Shown here: positions 17,401 to 27,700 of the stretch, piece by piece
How positions within the stretch are numbered: position 1 is the stretch's first letter
How the letters are laid out: every line of letters begins with the position of its first letter
Source of the DNA: Pseudomonadales bacterium
GTDB lineage: Bacteria > Pseudomonadota > Gammaproteobacteria > Pseudomonadales > Azotimanducaceae
Length of the DNA: 64,000 bases
Direction of reading: 5' to 3'
NCBI GenBank assembly: GCA_022827245.1
Contig: JAJDTI010000138.1
Location: 1 to 64,000, forward strand
Notes under the pieces: model-generated
Seen by the model: only the letters and a program-made list of their open reading frames with translations
Told to the model about the DNA's origin: nothing
Database searches by the model: none
Made by a program: the position numbers and the translations under genes

Positions 17401-17571
17401 CTGGCCATCGGCTGGGGTCTCGCCGTGTCGACCCTGGTCACGCTGTTCCTGGTGCCCGTGCTCTATTCGCTGGCCGGCGACACCCGCCGCCTCGCGCGGG
17501 GTCCGGCGGTGCGCAGTGCGGTATTCCGTCGGCGGCCGGCCGCGGTCGCGGGAAGACCTGATCCAGCCTGA
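14434..17571 (+). CDS. RND-family efflux transporter inner-membrane pump
   Basis: A 1045-residue protein with the duplicated RND layout: one N-terminal helix, a large periplasmic loop, a bundle of helices, then the same again. VVDDAVVVSERIV in the fourth helix holds the paired aspartates of the proton relay. Porter-domain segments such as LPGASARDMETKI and DRLMVKIETPPGT are typical. It exports small molecules using the proton gradient; the substrate class is open, and the sequence does not show the clear metal-site marks of CzcA-type pumps. It ends 5 bases before the convergent uvrA stop. Confidence 0.92.
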   Translation: MEPILRFFIERHLLVNIMAGSLVVLGFLSATSLDREFLPSIDATQIFITANLPGASARDMETKITIPIEEALEGVEGIDHFTTVVSDNTSFTTVELYDDFDAARIEAAEVDLRAAVDRITDFPPEMEDEPTFLRLDPGLAMVVEVLLSGPEPALSRAAEDLEDRLERLDAVSDVVPVGLQDPEVRILVDPILAREHGVTLAEVISAVSRRNVSSTGGVLESAEARRQVVMWSRFEDPADVGETILRFRPGAGALRIRDIARIERGRADTGLIVHGDGLRGVVLVVKKRVGVDLIDTVEQVQAELARTPLPEVVEARPINDESVMVENRLDLMFTNGLIGVLLVTGVLFLFVKPGPALWILVGIPVVFMAALILVPPFGMTLNLLTLTGFIVVLGMVVDDAVVVSERIVVKRAQGLSPADAALAGAREMLAPVTAAALTTVLAFLPLTVLGGLPGKIMWQIPTIVVIVMIFSLFESFFVLPAHLSTLGGRANLAKRRFMEVLEALYRRALKRILRHRMAALAVALAAFAAVMGVVRPLVPFVLFPQNDADRLMVKIETPPGTALERTEAVAVDLTKQILEVTADDIEVVTSRVGHQNTTALEKGFGEADNEALLIVQFRKFDRTHTNAQWIELLPSALTVPGDVDVVYQSEFFGPPTDLPVTVHVLSNEDEVRRGVAFEIARYLEGIPGVVEVEVDERPGTPQVELNLNYEKLALRGLDPATVGQTLAAAFYGFEASEHRDLQHTTEFRVQFDPAARGDLDALLETPVQARDGALVRLRDVVDPMEVPSVSRIYHRDGYRAATVRASFLESSDLTALTFAARMEDELFPRFADIPGLFVFNGGEAVETQKVTARMAVAALLAVVGISVVIWLMLGSLLEALFVMLVIPLAIAGVIVVFFLHGQALSMFAMLGSIGLAGIVVNGSIVMVDAIHRRLGDRDGLSREEATGEIIEAVTERLRPIMVTTLTTLGGVLPSAYGIGGYDTIVSIMSLAIGWGLAVSTLVTLFLVPVLYSLAGDTRRLARGPAVRSAVFRRRPAAVAGRPDPA

Positions 17572-17576
17572 CCGTC

Positions 17577-20441
<2,865 letters not shown>

Positions 20442-20653
20442 TCAGAGCGTCCGGGAACGGCGCCAAAACACGTCAAAATACGCCCTCGCCAGCGGCGTGG
20501 CAACCGCATCTTTGGGGTGAGCAGGGGGTGATGGCCGACACGGTGCGGGGACGATTTCGGCATGCCGATCGGGCGGAATTCTGTAGGCGGCCCCGGTGCG
20601 TTCCGATATAGTGCCCGGCAGGGTCGGCACACGCGGAAGAGGGGTAGTCAGGC

Positions 20654-21187
20654 ATGGCGCGGGGGATCAACAAGGTCATTCTCATCGGCAATCTCGGACG
20701 CGATCCGGAGACCCGCTACACGCAGGATCAGCGGCCCGTTACGAACTTCAGCGTCGCCACCAGCGAGTCTTGGCGGGACCGCAACACCAACGAGCAGCAC
20801 GAGCAGACCGAGTGGCACGATGTCGTCTGCTTCGCGCGTCTCGCCGAGATATGCGGCGAGTACCTGCGGAAAGGCTCCAAGGTGTACATCGAGGGCCGGC
20901 TGCAGACCCGCTCCTGGGAAGGTCAGGACGGCGTAAAGCGCTACCGCACCGAGGTCATCGCGCGCGAGATGCAGATGCTCGACAGCCGCGGCGCGGCGCA
21001 AGGCGGCGCCGGGGCCGGGGGCGGCTACGACCAGCCGCCGCGTGAGGCGGGCAGCCGGGAGGGGGGCTTCCGTGAGGGGGGCATGCCCGCGCAGCGAAGC
21101 TCCGGCGCCATGGCCGGTGGCGGCGGCGGCAGCCCGGACCGCGGCGGCGACCTCGACGACGGGTTCGACGACGACATTCCGTTCTGA
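20654..21187 (+). CDS. ssb: Single-stranded DNA-binding protein
   Basis: A 177-residue SSB. The OB-fold (about 1-110) starts [18 protein letters not shown] and includes [18 protein letters not shown] and [12 protein letters not shown] Gly-rich linker with duplicated REGGFREGG follows, and the tail ends [10 protein letters not shown], the acidic tip that recruits repair and replication proteins. The start ATG is preceded by GAAGAGGGG. A candidate -10, TATAGT at 20607-20612, lies 40 bases upstream without a clear -35. Confidence 0.97.
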   Translation: MARGINKVILIGNLGRDPETRYTQDQRPVTNFSVATSESWRDRNTNEQHEQTEWHDVVCFARLAEICGEYLRKGSKVYIEGRLQTRSWEGQDGVKRYRTEVIAREMQMLDSRGAAQGGAGAGGGYDQPPREAGSREGGFREGGMPAQRSSGAMAGGGGGSPDRGGDLDDGFDDDIPF

Positions 21188-21202
21188 ACGGAACCGGAGG
21201 CG

Positions 21203-21394
21203 ATGGAGCAGTCCGTGTTACGGCAACGACGGGAGCGCCTGCTGGCGGATCTGACTCGCGCGGCCAAAGCCCTCGACCCGGCAGAGGCGGCTGCTCTGGC
21301 CGCCGAAGCGCTGCCGCTTGACAACGAGGTCCTCCGGGCGGGTGAGGGCGCGTCTCCCGACGACGGGCAGTTCGAGTACCTCGGGAGCGAATGA
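21203..21394 (+). CDS. Small acidic hypothetical protein downstream of ssb
   Basis: A 63-residue reading begins with ATG 21203, 7 bases after CCGGAGG, and ends 22 bases before the convergent uppP stop. The first half is predicted helical (RQRRERLLADLTRAAKALDP) and the second acidic. No family is recognised. The good ribosome site, its fit between ssb and uppP, and the tight spacing support a real gene; short length and compositional bias limit certainty. Confidence 0.45.
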   Translation: MEQSVLRQRRERLLADLTRAAKALDPAEAAALAAEALPLDNEVLRAGEGASPDDGQFEYLGSE

Positions 21395-21416
21395 GCGTCA
21401 CGCGCTCAGAGGACGC

Positions 21417-22199
21417 TCAGAGGAAAAGCAGCAACAACGTCCCGAGCGCGATCCGGTAGAGCACGTAGGGCGTCATCCCTGTGCGCTGCACGAGGGCGAT
21501 GAACGCCGCGATGCATGCGTACGCGCACAGCGCCGACAGCGCGAAGCCGATGGCGAGGTCGTCCCATGCGGGAGCGTGCGCGTCCGTAGCCGCATCGGCC
21601 GCCGAGAGTAGCGCCGCCCCGGCGATCGCCGGTATCGCGAGCAGGAACGAGAAGCGAGCCGCTCCCTGACGGGATAACCCGAGAAGCAGGGCGGCCGTGA
21701 TCGTAATGCCGGCGCGCGATGTCCCGGGAACGAGTGCCATGGCCTGCGCTACGCCGATCAGTGCCGCCTGGGAGACGGTCAGCGCGTTTTCGTCGCGTTC
21801 CTCGCCCCCACGGCGGTCGGCCCACCAGAGCGCCAGGGCGAAGGCGATGGTTGAGGTGGCGATGACCTCGATCGAGCGCAGTTCCGTCTCGATCCATGGC
21901 TTGAAGAGCGCTCCGGCGACCACCACCGGCAGCGTGGCGACCACTATCCTCCCAAGCAGGGCCGTCGAAGCGTCCCGGCGCAGATGGAGGGCGCTTTCCG
22001 CGACGTCGGCCAGCTCACGGCGAAAGTACACGAGGACCGCGACCAGCGAGCCGAGGTGCACGGCCGCGTCGAACGCGAGCCCCTGGTCCTGCCAACCCGC
22101 GAAGTGCGATATCAGGATCAGGTGGGCGGAGCTCGAGATCGGCAGGAACTCGGTCACCCCCTGGACGACGGCGAGCGCCACGACTTGCAGAAAATCCAT
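21417..22199 (-). CDS. uppP: Undecaprenyl-diphosphate phosphatase
   Basis: A 260-residue BacA/UppP family membrane protein with about eight helices. The active-site motifs are GVTEFLPISSSAHL near the N-terminus and ALVPGTSRAG in the second half; the first holds the catalytic Glu and the second the Ser/Arg that bind phosphate. It recycles the undecaprenyl lipid carrier for peptidoglycan and other surface polymers at the inner membrane. The ATG at 22199 gives the standard MDFLQVVALAVVQG start; the much longer upstream open frame is a GC artefact across the divergent LON-domain gene. Confidence 0.95.
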   Translation of the reverse strand: MDFLQVVALAVVQGVTEFLPISSSAHLILISHFAGWQDQGLAFDAAVHLGSLVAVLVYFRRELADVAESALHLRRDASTALLGRIVVATLPVVVAGALFKPWIETELRSIEVIATSTIAFALALWWADRRGGEERDENALTVSQAALIGVAQAMALVPGTSRAGITITAALLLGLSRQGAARFSFLLAIPAIAGAALLSAADAATDAHAPAWDDLAIGFALSALCAYACIAAFIALVQRTGMTPYVLYRIALGTLLLLFL

Positions 22200-22305
22200 G
22201 GCCAGAAAGTGCTCGACCGGTGGCGGTTCCCATGATGCGCCGCGAGCCGATCCGACGCTGTCGGAAGGCCCGGCGGCTCGCCGGCGACGTGTTATCGTTC
22301 GGGAC

Positions 22306-22911
22306 ATGGAGGGTACACGGGAAATCCCCCTCTTTCCCCTCGGCCAGGTGCTGTTCCTGGGCGGGTGCATGTCGCTGCGGATCTTCGAGCCTCGGTACGT
22401 GGACATGGTGAGCCGCTGCCTGCGCGAGGACGCGGGCTTCGGGGTGGTGCTCATCCGCGAGGGCCGGGACACGTGGGCGGGTAACGACGCGGGGCACCCG
22501 GACATCTTCAACATCGGGACCCTCGCCCGCATCGTGGACTTCGACCGTTCGGAGGGCGGGCTCTTCAACATCAAGATCCGGGGCGAGAGCAAGTTCCGCA
22601 TACACGGGACGCGCGACGGGGCGGACCACCTGCTGCGCGGCGACGTGGAGACGCTGCCGGAGGAGCGCGAGGCGCAGGTCGGGGAGGACTTCGAGTGGCT
22701 CACGGCCCTGCTTCGGGACCTCATGCGTCACCCGATGATGACCGAACGCTGGGGCGGCGAGATCGACCTCGACGACGCTCGCGCCGTGAGCTGGCGGTTG
22801 TCCGACATGCTGCCGTTCTCGCCCGAGATCAAGCAGGGACTCCTGCAGATGCACCTGCCGCGGGAACGGCTCACCGAGATACGGCGCCTAGTCAACAAGC
22901 TGCGCGGCTGA
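22306..22911 (+). CDS. LON peptidase substrate-binding-domain protein
   Basis: A 201-residue protein made of the Lon N-terminal (LON/PUA-like) domain alone, without AAA or protease parts. EIPLFPLGQVLFLGG, LRIFEPRYVDMV and a GTLARIVDF-type strand are family marks. Stand-alone members occur widely in proteobacteria; their role, possibly substrate or RNA binding, is not settled. The ATG at 22306 fits the domain start. It is divergent from uppP and 32 bases ahead of proA. Confidence 0.85.
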   Translation: MEGTREIPLFPLGQVLFLGGCMSLRIFEPRYVDMVSRCLREDAGFGVVLIREGRDTWAGNDAGHPDIFNIGTLARIVDFDRSEGGLFNIKIRGESKFRIHGTRDGADHLLRGDVETLPEEREAQVGEDFEWLTALLRDLMRHPMMTERWGGEIDLDDARAVSWRLSDMLPFSPEIKQGLLQMHLPRERLTEIRRLVNKLRG

Positions 22912-22935
22912 CGCGGGTCGGCGTGCATCCCCGGA

Positions 22936-22941
22936 TATAAT
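22936..22941 (+). promoter_or_regulatory. Candidate -10 element (TATAAT) before proA
   Basis: A perfect TATAAT stands in otherwise GC-rich sequence 2 bases before the first ATG of proA (22944). Transcription starting about 7 bases after the hexamer would begin near 22948, next to the second ATG (22950), giving a nearly leaderless message. No good -35 was found at 16-18 bases. Confidence 0.4.
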
Positions 22942-22943
22942 CC

Positions 22944-24206
22944 ATGCCCATGGACATACGGACCTCGATGCAGGACATGGGGCGGCGCGCGCGCGCCGCG
23001 TCCCGGCTGCTGGCCGGCGCCTCCACCGGCGCGAAAGTGGATGCGCTGCGCGCGGTGGCGGACCGCCTCGATGCGGACCGCGAGGCGCTGCGGTCCGCCA
23101 ACGGGCAGGATGTCGCCTGGGCGATCGAGAGCGGCGTGGACCGTCCGCTGGTCGATCGACTGGTGCTCGACGACCGCGCCATAGACCGCATGTGCGAGGG
23201 CGTGCGGGAGGTGGCGGCGTTACCCGACCCGATCGGTGCGGTCAGTGAACTCGACTACCGTCCGACCGGTTTCCAGGTCGGACGGATGCGGGTCCCCCTC
23301 GGCGTCATCGGGATCATCTACGAGTCGCGGCCCAACGTCACGGCGGACGCGGCGAGCCTGTGCCTGAAGGCCGGCAACGCGTGCATCCTGCGGGGGGGCT
23401 CGGAGGCGCTCCGCTCGAACCGGGCCGTCGCCGACTCGATTCGCGCGGCGCTCGAGGCGTCCCCGCTGCCCGCGGACGCCGTGCAGCTCGTGCCGACGGC
23501 GGACCGCGCCGCCGTAGGGGACCTGCTCACGCTTGACGAATACGTGGACGTGATCGTGCCGCGCGGCGGCAAGGGCCTGATCGAACGTGTCATCCGGGAG
23601 TCCCGAATCCCGGTGATCAAGCATCTCGACGGCGTGTGCCACGTCTACATCGACGATGCCGCGGACCTCGACATGGCGGTAGACGTGGCATGCAACTCGA
23701 AGACGGAGAAATACGCCGTCTGCAACGCCATGGAGACCCTGCTGGTGGCCGACGGGATCGCGGGCCGGGCGCTGCCGCCGCTGAAGGCGCGGTTCGACCA
23801 GGCGGGCGTGGAACTGCGCGGCTGCGAACGCACGCGGGCCGTCATCGACGCGGCGTCCGCGGCGGAGGAGGACTGGTACGAGGAGTACCTCGCGCCGGTC
23901 CTGGCCGTCCGGGTCGTCGACGGCCTCGACGACGCCATCGACCACATCAACCGGTACGGGTCGGGGCACACGGACACGATCGTGACGAACGACTACGCGC
24001 GGTCCCGCCGCTTCCTGGCGGAGGTCGACTCCGCCTCGGTGATGATCAACGTCTCGACACAGTTCGCCGACGGCTTCGAGTACGGGCTCGGCGCCGAGAT
24101 CGGCATTTCCACCGACAAGCTGCATGCCCGCGGGCCGGTCGGTCTCGAAGGCCTGACGACGCGCAAGTTCGTGGTAATGGGGAACGGTGAGGTCCGCCAC
24201 CGCTGA
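22944..24206 (+). CDS. proA: Glutamate-5-semialdehyde dehydrogenase (gamma-glutamyl phosphate reductase)
   Basis: A 420-residue ProA, the second step of proline synthesis, which reduces gamma-glutamyl phosphate with NADPH. The catalytic cysteine lies in [14 protein letters not shown]; other family blocks are [31 protein letters not shown] and [12 protein letters not shown]. proB is not in the window. The ATG at 22944 and the ATG at 22950 are both possible starts; a TATAAT just upstream would favour the second. The genes that follow (nadD onward) are close, so proA may head a long operon. Confidence 0.96.
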   Translation: MPMDIRTSMQDMGRRARAASRLLAGASTGAKVDALRAVADRLDADREALRSANGQDVAWAIESGVDRPLVDRLVLDDRAIDRMCEGVREVAALPDPIGAVSELDYRPTGFQVGRMRVPLGVIGIIYESRPNVTADAASLCLKAGNACILRGGSEALRSNRAVADSIRAALEASPLPADAVQLVPTADRAAVGDLLTLDEYVDVIVPRGGKGLIERVIRESRIPVIKHLDGVCHVYIDDAADLDMAVDVACNSKTEKYAVCNAMETLLVADGIAGRALPPLKARFDQAGVELRGCERTRAVIDAASAAEEDWYEEYLAPVLAVRVVDGLDDAIDHINRYGSGHTDTIVTNDYARSRRFLAEVDSASVMINVSTQFADGFEYGLGAEIGISTDKLHARGPVGLEGLTTRKFVVMGNGEVRHR

Positions 24207-24249
24207 GGGCGTCGCCCGCGAGCGGGGTGCTTCGGGCAGCGGGTTGGTC

Positions 24250-24858
24250 ATGGCGTTGCGCGCGGTTCTGGGCGGTACGTTCGATCCGGTACACGTCGGC
24301 CACCTGCACGCCGCCCGGGCCGTGCGGCGGGAACTGGGCCTCGACTCCGTCACCCTCGTTCTGTCCGCGCGCCCGCCCCACCGGTCCGCGTCGGCATCGC
24401 CGGAAGACCGCTGGCGGATGCTCGAACTGGCTGCCGCCGAGGATGCCCGGATCGAGATCTCGGACCTCGAGCTGCGACGCCGGGCACCTTCCTACTCGAT
24501 CGACACCATCGAGGCGTTCCGCGCCCGCGGCGAGACGGTCGTCTGGATCCTTGGCAGCGACGGTCTGGACGCGTTCCGCGCGTGGCACCGGTACGAGGCG
24601 TTTGCCGCTGCCTGTCACCTCGCCGTCATGGCCAGGCCGCCGGCAGCCGTCACGATCCTCCCCGGGTTCGGGGAAGCGGGCGATGCCGCCGCGCTGGCCC
24701 GGCAGGACACGGGGTTGCTCTTCCGCACGCGGACACCGATGCTCGATGTCTCGGCGACCCGGGTCCGGGCGTCGATCGCCCGCGGGGACGACGCCTCCGG
24801 ATTGCTTGCGCCGGCCGTGTGGGACTATATTAGGAAGCGTGGTCTGTACCGTGGTTGA
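24250..24858 (+). CDS. nadD: Nicotinate-nucleotide adenylyltransferase
   Basis: A 202-residue NadD that forms deamido-NAD from nicotinate mononucleotide and ATP. The nucleotide-binding GGTFDPVHVGHLHAA carries the H-x-G-H motif, and the C-terminal VSATRVR corresponds to the ISSTxxR motif. WILGSDGLDAFRAWHRY is typical. The ATG at 24250 starts directly before the first strand; GTG 24187 would overlap proA by 20 bases and add residues without similarity. rsfS follows after 15 bases, the conserved gammaproteobacterial order. Confidence 0.94.
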   Translation: MALRAVLGGTFDPVHVGHLHAARAVRRELGLDSVTLVLSARPPHRSASASPEDRWRMLELAAAEDARIEISDLELRRRAPSYSIDTIEAFRARGETVVWILGSDGLDAFRAWHRYEAFAAACHLAVMARPPAAVTILPGFGEAGDAAALARQDTGLLFRTRTPMLDVSATRVRASIARGDDASGLLAPAVWDYIRKRGLYRG

Positions 24859-24873
24859 CCAGCAAACCGACCA

Positions 24874-25281
24874 ATGGCTCCCGCCGAGCTGCGCGACCTG
24901 ATCGTCGCGTCGCTGGACGATCGCAAGGGGCGGAGCATCCTCGCCCTCGACGTCACGAAACTGACGGACGTGACGGACTTCATGGTGTTGGCCAGCGGGA
25001 CGTCGGCGCGCCATGTCCGCGCCCTCGTCGACAGCCTCCGCGAGACCGCGCGGCGACGCGCGTTGCATGTCCTCGGCGTCGAGGGCGAAGACACCGGAAC
25101 GTGGGTACTGGTCGATCTCGGCGACGTGGTGGTGCACGTCATGCAGGCGGAAACTCGCGCGTTCTACGATCTCGAGCGGCTCTGGGGGGAGGCGGGCGAG
25201 GTGCGGGGAGAGGCGGGCGAGGTGCGGGGAGAGGCGGGCGAGGCGCCGGGCGCGCCCGAGCGCGACGGGGCGCTCGCCTGA
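24874..25281 (+). CDS. rsfS: Ribosome silencing factor RsfS with repeat-extended C-terminus
   Basis: A 135-residue RsfS/Iojap protein. VTDFMVLASGTSARHVRALVD and a WVLVDLGDVVVHVM stretch are diagnostic. It binds L14 on the 50S subunit and blocks subunit joining in slow growth. The canonical fold ends near ARAFYDLERLW-type sequence (about residue 105). The remaining residues come from a 21-base tandem repeat coding GEAGEVR twice plus a part copy, absent from standard RsfS. The stop is one base before the GTG of rlmH, so coupling is likely. Confidence 0.94.
   Translation: MAPAELRDLIVASLDDRKGRSILALDVTKLTDVTDFMVLASGTSARHVRALVDSLRETARRRALHVLGVEGEDTGTWVLVDLGDVVVHVMQAETRAFYDLERLWGEAGEVRGEAGEVRGEAGEAPGAPERDGALA
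25189..25242 (+). repeat. 21-base tandem repeat at the 3' end of rsfS
   Basis: GAGGCGGGCGAGGTGCGGGGA occurs at 25189-25209 and 25210-25230 as perfect copies, followed by a 12-base part copy. One unit codes seven residues in frame, so length changes would alter the RsfS tail without shifting the frame. Confidence 0.85.
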
Positions 25282-25282
25282 C

Positions 25283-25810
25283 GTGAAGGTGCGCGTGCTC
25301 GCGGTGGGGACGCGACAGCCGCGTTGGGTGAATGAAGGCTTCTCCGACTACGTGCGACGCCTGCCGCGCGGGGCCGGCCTCATCCTCGAACCCGTCGCCC
25401 CGGCGCCGGGTACGGCCGGCGGCCGCCGCGGACGCGAAGCGGAGGCCGCCCGGCTGCTCGGGCGCATCGGCGTCCGCGAGCGCGTGGTAGCGCTCGACTC
25501 CTCGGGGCTGGCGCTGTCGACCGAGCGCTTCGCGGCGAAGCTCGGGGAGTGGCGCATGGACGGCCGCGACGTCACGTTCGTGATCGGGGGGCCGAGCGGG
25601 TTGGACGACACCGTCCTGGCCCGCGCGGACTTCACGTGGTCCCTGTCGCCGCTTACGTTCCCGCACGGCCTGGTCCGCATACTGGTGGCGGAGCAGTTCT
25701 ACCGGGCCTCGACCATCCTCGCCGGGCACCCTTACCACCGGGGGGCGGGGGGCGCGCAGGTGAGAGGGGGCGCGCAGGTGAGAGGGGTCGCGAAGGGAGC
25801 GAGGGCGTGA
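25283..25810 (+). CDS. rlmH: 23S rRNA pseudouridine1915-N3-methyltransferase RlmH, repeat-extended tail
   Basis: A 175-residue SPOUT-class methyltransferase that methylates pseudouridine 1915 in helix 69 of 23S rRNA. TFVIGGPSGLD is the SAM-binding knot, LSPLTFPHGLVRILVAEQFYRA and HPYHR the C-terminal hallmark. In most RlmH proteins HPYHR is close to the C-terminus and takes part in catalysis; here about 22 further residues follow, coded by an 18-base tandem repeat. Whether the tail tolerates activity is open. The GTG at 25283 begins VKVRVLAVG. The stop overlaps the GTG of mrdA (GTGA). Confidence 0.94.
   Translation: MKVRVLAVGTRQPRWVNEGFSDYVRRLPRGAGLILEPVAPAPGTAGGRRGREAEAARLLGRIGVRERVVALDSSGLALSTERFAAKLGEWRMDGRDVTFVIGGPSGLDDTVLARADFTWSLSPLTFPHGLVRILVAEQFYRASTILAGHPYHRGAGGAQVRGGAQVRGVAKGARA
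25751..25786 (+). repeat. 18-base tandem repeat at the 3' end of rlmH
   Basis: Two perfect copies of GGCGCGCAGGTGAGAGGG (25751-25768 and 25769-25786). Each unit codes six residues of the RlmH tail. It is a separate motif from the repeat in rsfS, yet lies in the same operon at the same relative place. Confidence 0.85.
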
Positions 25811-27690
25811 GCGATCCCCTGGACGTCAGGAACCTGGCCAGCGAGGGCAGTTCCTTCACCGTCCGGACGCTGGTCGTGTTCCTCATCGCGCTTTCCCTGG
25901 TGCTCGTCCTGTTGGCGCGCCTGGTGCAGCTCCAGGTGCTCGAGCACGACTCCTACAGCATCCGCTCCGACGACAACCGCATCCAGGTGCGGGCGCTGCC
26001 GCCGGACCGCGGCCTGATCTTCGACCGTCACGGCGTGCTGCTGGCGGACAACCGCCCGGCCCGGTCGCTCAACCTGGTGACGGAACTGATCGGCGACCTG
26101 GACGGCGTCATCGGCGAACTGCGGGAACTGGTGGAGATCTCCGACCGCCATGTCGAGGAGTTCCGCGAGCGCCTGAAGCGGCGCCGTCCCTTCGAGCCGG
26201 TGGCGCTCCGGATGAACCTCGCGGAGGACGAGGTGGCTCGGGTGAAGGTCAACGGACACCGCTGGCCGGGCGTGGAGATCACGCAGGAGAACGTCCGCCA
26301 CTACCCGCTGGGCGACCTCATGGTCCATGCGGTGGGTTCCGTGCGGCGCGTCAACGAGGAAGACGCGCAACGCCTCGACGAACGCCGTTACCGGGGCGTG
26401 AAGTTCGTCGGACGCCTCGGCGTGGAGAAGTTCTACGAGGACGTGCTGCACGGGGAGGTCGGCTGGCAGCACATCGAGATCGACGCGCGGGGGCGCATTC
26501 ACCGCATTCTCGACGAGACGCCGGCCGTGGTGGGGCGGGACATCACGCTGCACCTCGACAGCTTCCTGCAGGCCGCGGCGCGCGACGCCCTCGACGGGCG
26601 CCGTGGCGCCGTGGTCGCGATCGAGCCGAAATCGGGGGGCATCCTGGCGCTGGTGAGCAATCCGGGCTACGACCCCAATCTCTTCGTCACCGGCATCCGG
26701 GCCGATCTCTACGAGGAACTGGCGACCTCCCGGGACGCCCCGCTGTTCAACCGGGCCGTGAAGGGGCGCTACGCCCCGGGGTCGACCTTCAAGCCGGTGG
26801 TGGCGCTCGGCGGCCTGGCGGCGGGCGCGACCGACTGGGAGCGGACGATCGTCGACACCGGCGAGTTCCGGTTGCCCGGCGGGAGACGTGTGTACCGGGA
26901 CTGGAGCTGGACCCAGGGGAACGCCGGAGGGCAGGGGATCGTGCACCTGCGCAAGGCGGTCTACCGATCGTCGAACGTGTATTTCTACGACCTCGCGGCG
27001 CGCCTGGGCGTGGACGCGCTGTCGTCCTTCGCGGGCCAGTTCGGCTACGGCGAGGTGACCTCGCTGGACGTGGCGGACGCGGTGCCCGGGGTGCTGCCGT
27101 CGCGCGCCTGGAAGCAGGAGAACCGGGGTGAGCGCTGGTACGACGGCGATTCCGTCAACCTGGGGATCGGGCAGGGCGATCTGCTCGTGACGCCGCTTCA
27201 GCTCGCGACGGTGACGGCGGTCATCGCCAACCGGGGCCACTGGGTCCGGCCGCGCCTGATGCTCGAAAGCGACGGCGCGCGGCCCGGATTCGATCTCGGC
27301 GAGCCGCGACCGCGGGTCGAGGGTCCCACCGACGAGGACTGGGAACTGCTCGTGGACGCGATGGAGGATGTGGTCCACCGGGGCAACCAGGGCTTCCGGG
27401 AGAACGGGACGGCCTGGTTCCACATCGGGCGGGACATCGGCTACCGTATGGCGGGCAAGTCCGGCACGGCGCAGGTCGTGGGGATCGCCCAGGGGGAGGA
27501 GTACGACGAGGAGGCGCTCGACGAGTACAGCCGCAAGCATGCCTGGTTCATCGCGTTCGCGCCCGCCGACGACCCGGCCCTGGCGGTGAGCGTGCTGGTC
27601 GAGAACGGCGGCGGCGGCAGTTCCGTCGCGGCGCCCGTGGCCCGGGCGGTGTTCGACGCTTACCTTTCGCCGACGCTCGCGAAGCGGTAG
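25807..27690 (+). CDS. mrdA: Penicillin-binding protein 2 (peptidoglycan transpeptidase of elongation)
   Basis: A 627-residue class B PBP. One N-terminal membrane helix (about 15-38) precedes the dimerisation domain with NRIQVRALPPDRGLIFDRHG. The transpeptidase domain carries S-x-x-K in APGSTFKPV, S-x-N in YRSSNVYF and K-S/T-G in GKSGTAQ. It cross-links side-wall peptidoglycan with RodA, whose gene follows after 10 bases. The GTG at 25807 overlaps the rlmH stop and is the last start before the membrane helix. Confidence 0.96.
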   Translation: MSDPLDVRNLASEGSSFTVRTLVVFLIALSLVLVLLARLVQLQVLEHDSYSIRSDDNRIQVRALPPDRGLIFDRHGVLLADNRPARSLNLVTELIGDLDGVIGELRELVEISDRHVEEFRERLKRRRPFEPVALRMNLAEDEVARVKVNGHRWPGVEITQENVRHYPLGDLMVHAVGSVRRVNEEDAQRLDERRYRGVKFVGRLGVEKFYEDVLHGEVGWQHIEIDARGRIHRILDETPAVVGRDITLHLDSFLQAAARDALDGRRGAVVAIEPKSGGILALVSNPGYDPNLFVTGIRADLYEELATSRDAPLFNRAVKGRYAPGSTFKPVVALGGLAAGATDWERTIVDTGEFRLPGGRRVYRDWSWTQGNAGGQGIVHLRKAVYRSSNVYFYDLAARLGVDALSSFAGQFGYGEVTSLDVADAVPGVLPSRAWKQENRGERWYDGDSVNLGIGQGDLLVTPLQLATVTAVIANRGHWVRPRLMLESDGARPGFDLGEPRPRVEGPTDEDWELLVDAMEDVVHRGNQGFRENGTAWFHIGRDIGYRMAGKSGTAQVVGIAQGEEYDEEALDEYSRKHAWFIAFAPADDPALAVSVLVENGGGGSSVAAPVARAVFDAYLSPTLAKR

Positions 27691-27700
27691 GACCGGACGC

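Noticed and set aside
20442-20653. LexA/SOS box in the uvrA-ssb divergent gap
   Set aside because: No CTGT-N8-ACAG or close variant was found, so SOS control of the E. coli type is not supported.
21394-21417. Intrinsic terminator between the small gene and uppP
   Set aside because: The 22-base gap has a repeated CTCAGAGGA but no stable hairpin or U-tract.
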